From contig JAQUAR010000076.1 in assembly GCA_028687155.1 (NCBI GenBank), positions 1 to 6,985 of the forward strand: a stretch of DNA of 6,985 bases, written 5' to 3'. The notes below the pieces were generated by a model. That model saw nothing but the letters and a program-made list of their open reading frames with translations, was not told the origin of the DNA and did not search any database. The position numbers and the translations under genes are program-made. Numbering within the stretch: the first letter of the stretch is position 1; each line of letters opens with the position of its first letter. Positions 6,046 through 6,985 of this stretch are shown in pieces. The stretch comes from Methylacidiphilaceae bacterium. GTDB taxonomy: Bacteria > Verrucomicrobiota > Verrucomicrobiia > Methylacidiphilales > Methylacidiphilaceae.

Positions 6046-6985
6046 TTAGACCGGAGAGCTTTGATTGCGCAGGAAGCGGAGATCGTTTTCCGTAAAGAGC
6101 CGGAGGTCGGGGATCTCTTCGACGATCATCAGAAGCCGCTCGATGCCGAATCCGAATGCAAAGCCGGAGTAGCGATCAGGATCGATGCCGGCGCCCGAGA
6201 GTACCTTCGGGTGGACCATCCCGCACCCGCAAAGCTCGAGCCACTCCTTTCCCGCTTTTGACCGACCGGGTCGAAAGCCGTCGATCTCGAAGCTGGGCTC
6301 GGTGAAGGGAAAGTAGTGAGGACGAAAGCGAAAGCGAGTCTGGCGGCCCAACAGCTCTCGGAAGACCAGTTCGAGGGTCCCCTTGAGGTCGCGTATGCTC
6401 AGGTCTTCCGCGACGACCAGTCCTTCCACCTGGAAAAAGGCGATCGAGTGCGTGGCGTCGATTTCATCCCGGCGGTAGCATCGGCCCGGAGCCACGATAC
6501 GGATCGGCGGTCGCTGCTTCTCCATCACGCGGATTTGCACCGGGCTCGTCTGGCTGCGGAGCAAGAGCCGCCCTCCGTGTCGGGAAGAAGTCGCGGGAAA
6601 GAGACGGGGATCCTTCAGAAAAAAGGTGTCTTGCTCGTTGCGCGCCGGATGGTCGGGAGGGGTATTGAGTGCATCGAAATTGTAAAATTCGGTTTCGACT
6701 TCCGGGCCGTCGGCCAGAGCAAAGCCCAGCCTCCGGAACAGCTCGACGATGCGCCGTGACATGCGGGAGATCGGATGAATCGATCCCTCGGACACCGGAC
6801 GGCCCGGCAGGCTCACATCGAGGGAGGGACCTCGCGGAGAAAGGGGCGCCAGTGCCGCGCGTCTTTCTGCAATCGCCCCTTCGGCCCACTCCTTGAAGGA
6901 GTTGATCTCCCGCCCCTTCTCGCGCCGGTGTTCGGGGGGAAGAGCAGAGAGGGAGGCGAGCAGGCGGGGAACTTCTCCTTTTCGG
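6046..6985 (-). CDS. pheS: Phenylalanyl-tRNA synthetase alpha subunit, 5' end outside the window
   Basis: Catalytic alpha subunit of the class II alpha2-beta2 enzyme that charges tRNA-Phe in the cytosol. The 312 residues present, of a family of about 330-350, run to the window edge. The reading frame continues upstream of a GTG at 6814-6816, which is internal: residues before it read KGEVPRLL, then PEHRREKGREINSFKEWAEG, the normal PheS N-terminal helical region. After DVSLPGRP come motif 1 (HPISRMSRRI to GPEVETEFYNFDALN), the NEQDTFFL segment, motif 2 (GRCYRRDEIDATHS to FFQVEGLVV, about 6415-6490), the ELCGCGMVHP segment and motif 3 (GFAFGFGIERL, about 6131-6165). The Ala in GFAF, at the position known to set phenylalanine specificity, is the ordinary one. 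The TAA stop is at 6046-6048, and ileS starts five bases further on in the direction of transcription. The beta subunit gene pheT, often next to pheS, is absent here and must lie elsewhere. Confidence 0.96.
   Translation of the reverse strand, partial: RKGEVPRLLASLSALPPEHRREKGREINSFKEWAEGAIAERRAALAPLSPRGPSLDVSLPGRPVSEGSIHPISRMSRRIVELFRRLGFALADGPEVETEFYNFDALNTPPDHPARNEQDTFFLKDPRLFPATSSRHGGRLLLRSQTSPVQIRVMEKQRPPIRIVAPGRCYRRDEIDATHSIAFFQVEGLVVAEDLSIRDLKGTLELVFRELLGRQTRFRFRPHYFPFTEPSFEIDGFRPGRSKAGKEWLELCGCGMVHPKVLSGAGIDPDRYSGFAFGFGIERLLMIVEEIPDLRLFTENDLRFLRNQSSPV

Noticed and set aside
3665..6049. Long + strand open frames of about 230, 283 and 202 codons opposite ileS
   Set aside because: They lie wholly antisense to a clearly conserved ileS, have no recognisable domains, and are expected from a GC-rich reading frame.
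6046..6816. pheS starting at the GTG at 6814-6816
   Set aside because: The frame upstream of it encodes the conserved PheS N-terminal helical region through to the window edge, so the true start lies outside.

Overview
The window (6,985 bases, GC-rich, roughly 60% by eye) reads as a densely packed chromosomal housekeeping segment of a Gram-negative bacterium. It shows no mobile element, CRISPR array or phage gene. Exported and lipid-anchored proteins are present. The pheS gene is not followed by pheT, and the tRNA lacks an encoded CCA. The overall style would suit a GC-rich member of the Verrucomicrobiota (for example a Methylacidimicrobium-like organism), but that placement is an inference from general impression and is not proven by the sequence.

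Left part, + strand (1-2411): a tight three-gene block. The 3' two thirds of zwf (glucose-6-phosphate dehydrogenase) is followed after 2 bases by pgl (6-phosphogluconolactonase). The pgl stop overlaps the start of a gene for a secreted TPR-repeat protein (ATGA). zwf and pgl are the first two steps of the oxidative pentose phosphate pathway and supply NADPH and 6-phosphogluconate. As given, zwf carries a one-base deletion at about position 86, exactly inside its most conserved substrate-binding motif.

Middle (2412-3341): a short spacer, a tRNA-Cys(GCA), another short spacer, and a gene for a lipoprotein L,D-transpeptidase (YkuD fold) that probably crosslinks or modifies peptidoglycan.

Right part, - strand (3338-6985): pheS (phenylalanyl-tRNA synthetase alpha subunit, 5' end outside the window), then after 5 bases ileS (isoleucyl-tRNA synthetase, complete, 900 aa). 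ileS and the L,D-transpeptidase gene converge, and their stop codons share the single tetranucleotide CTAG.

There is no gene-free stretch longer than 80 bases. I found no undescribed system here. The items most worth checking are the zwf frameshift, the shared convergent stop, the pheS-ileS pairing without pheT, and motif variants in IleRS and the L,D-transpeptidase.
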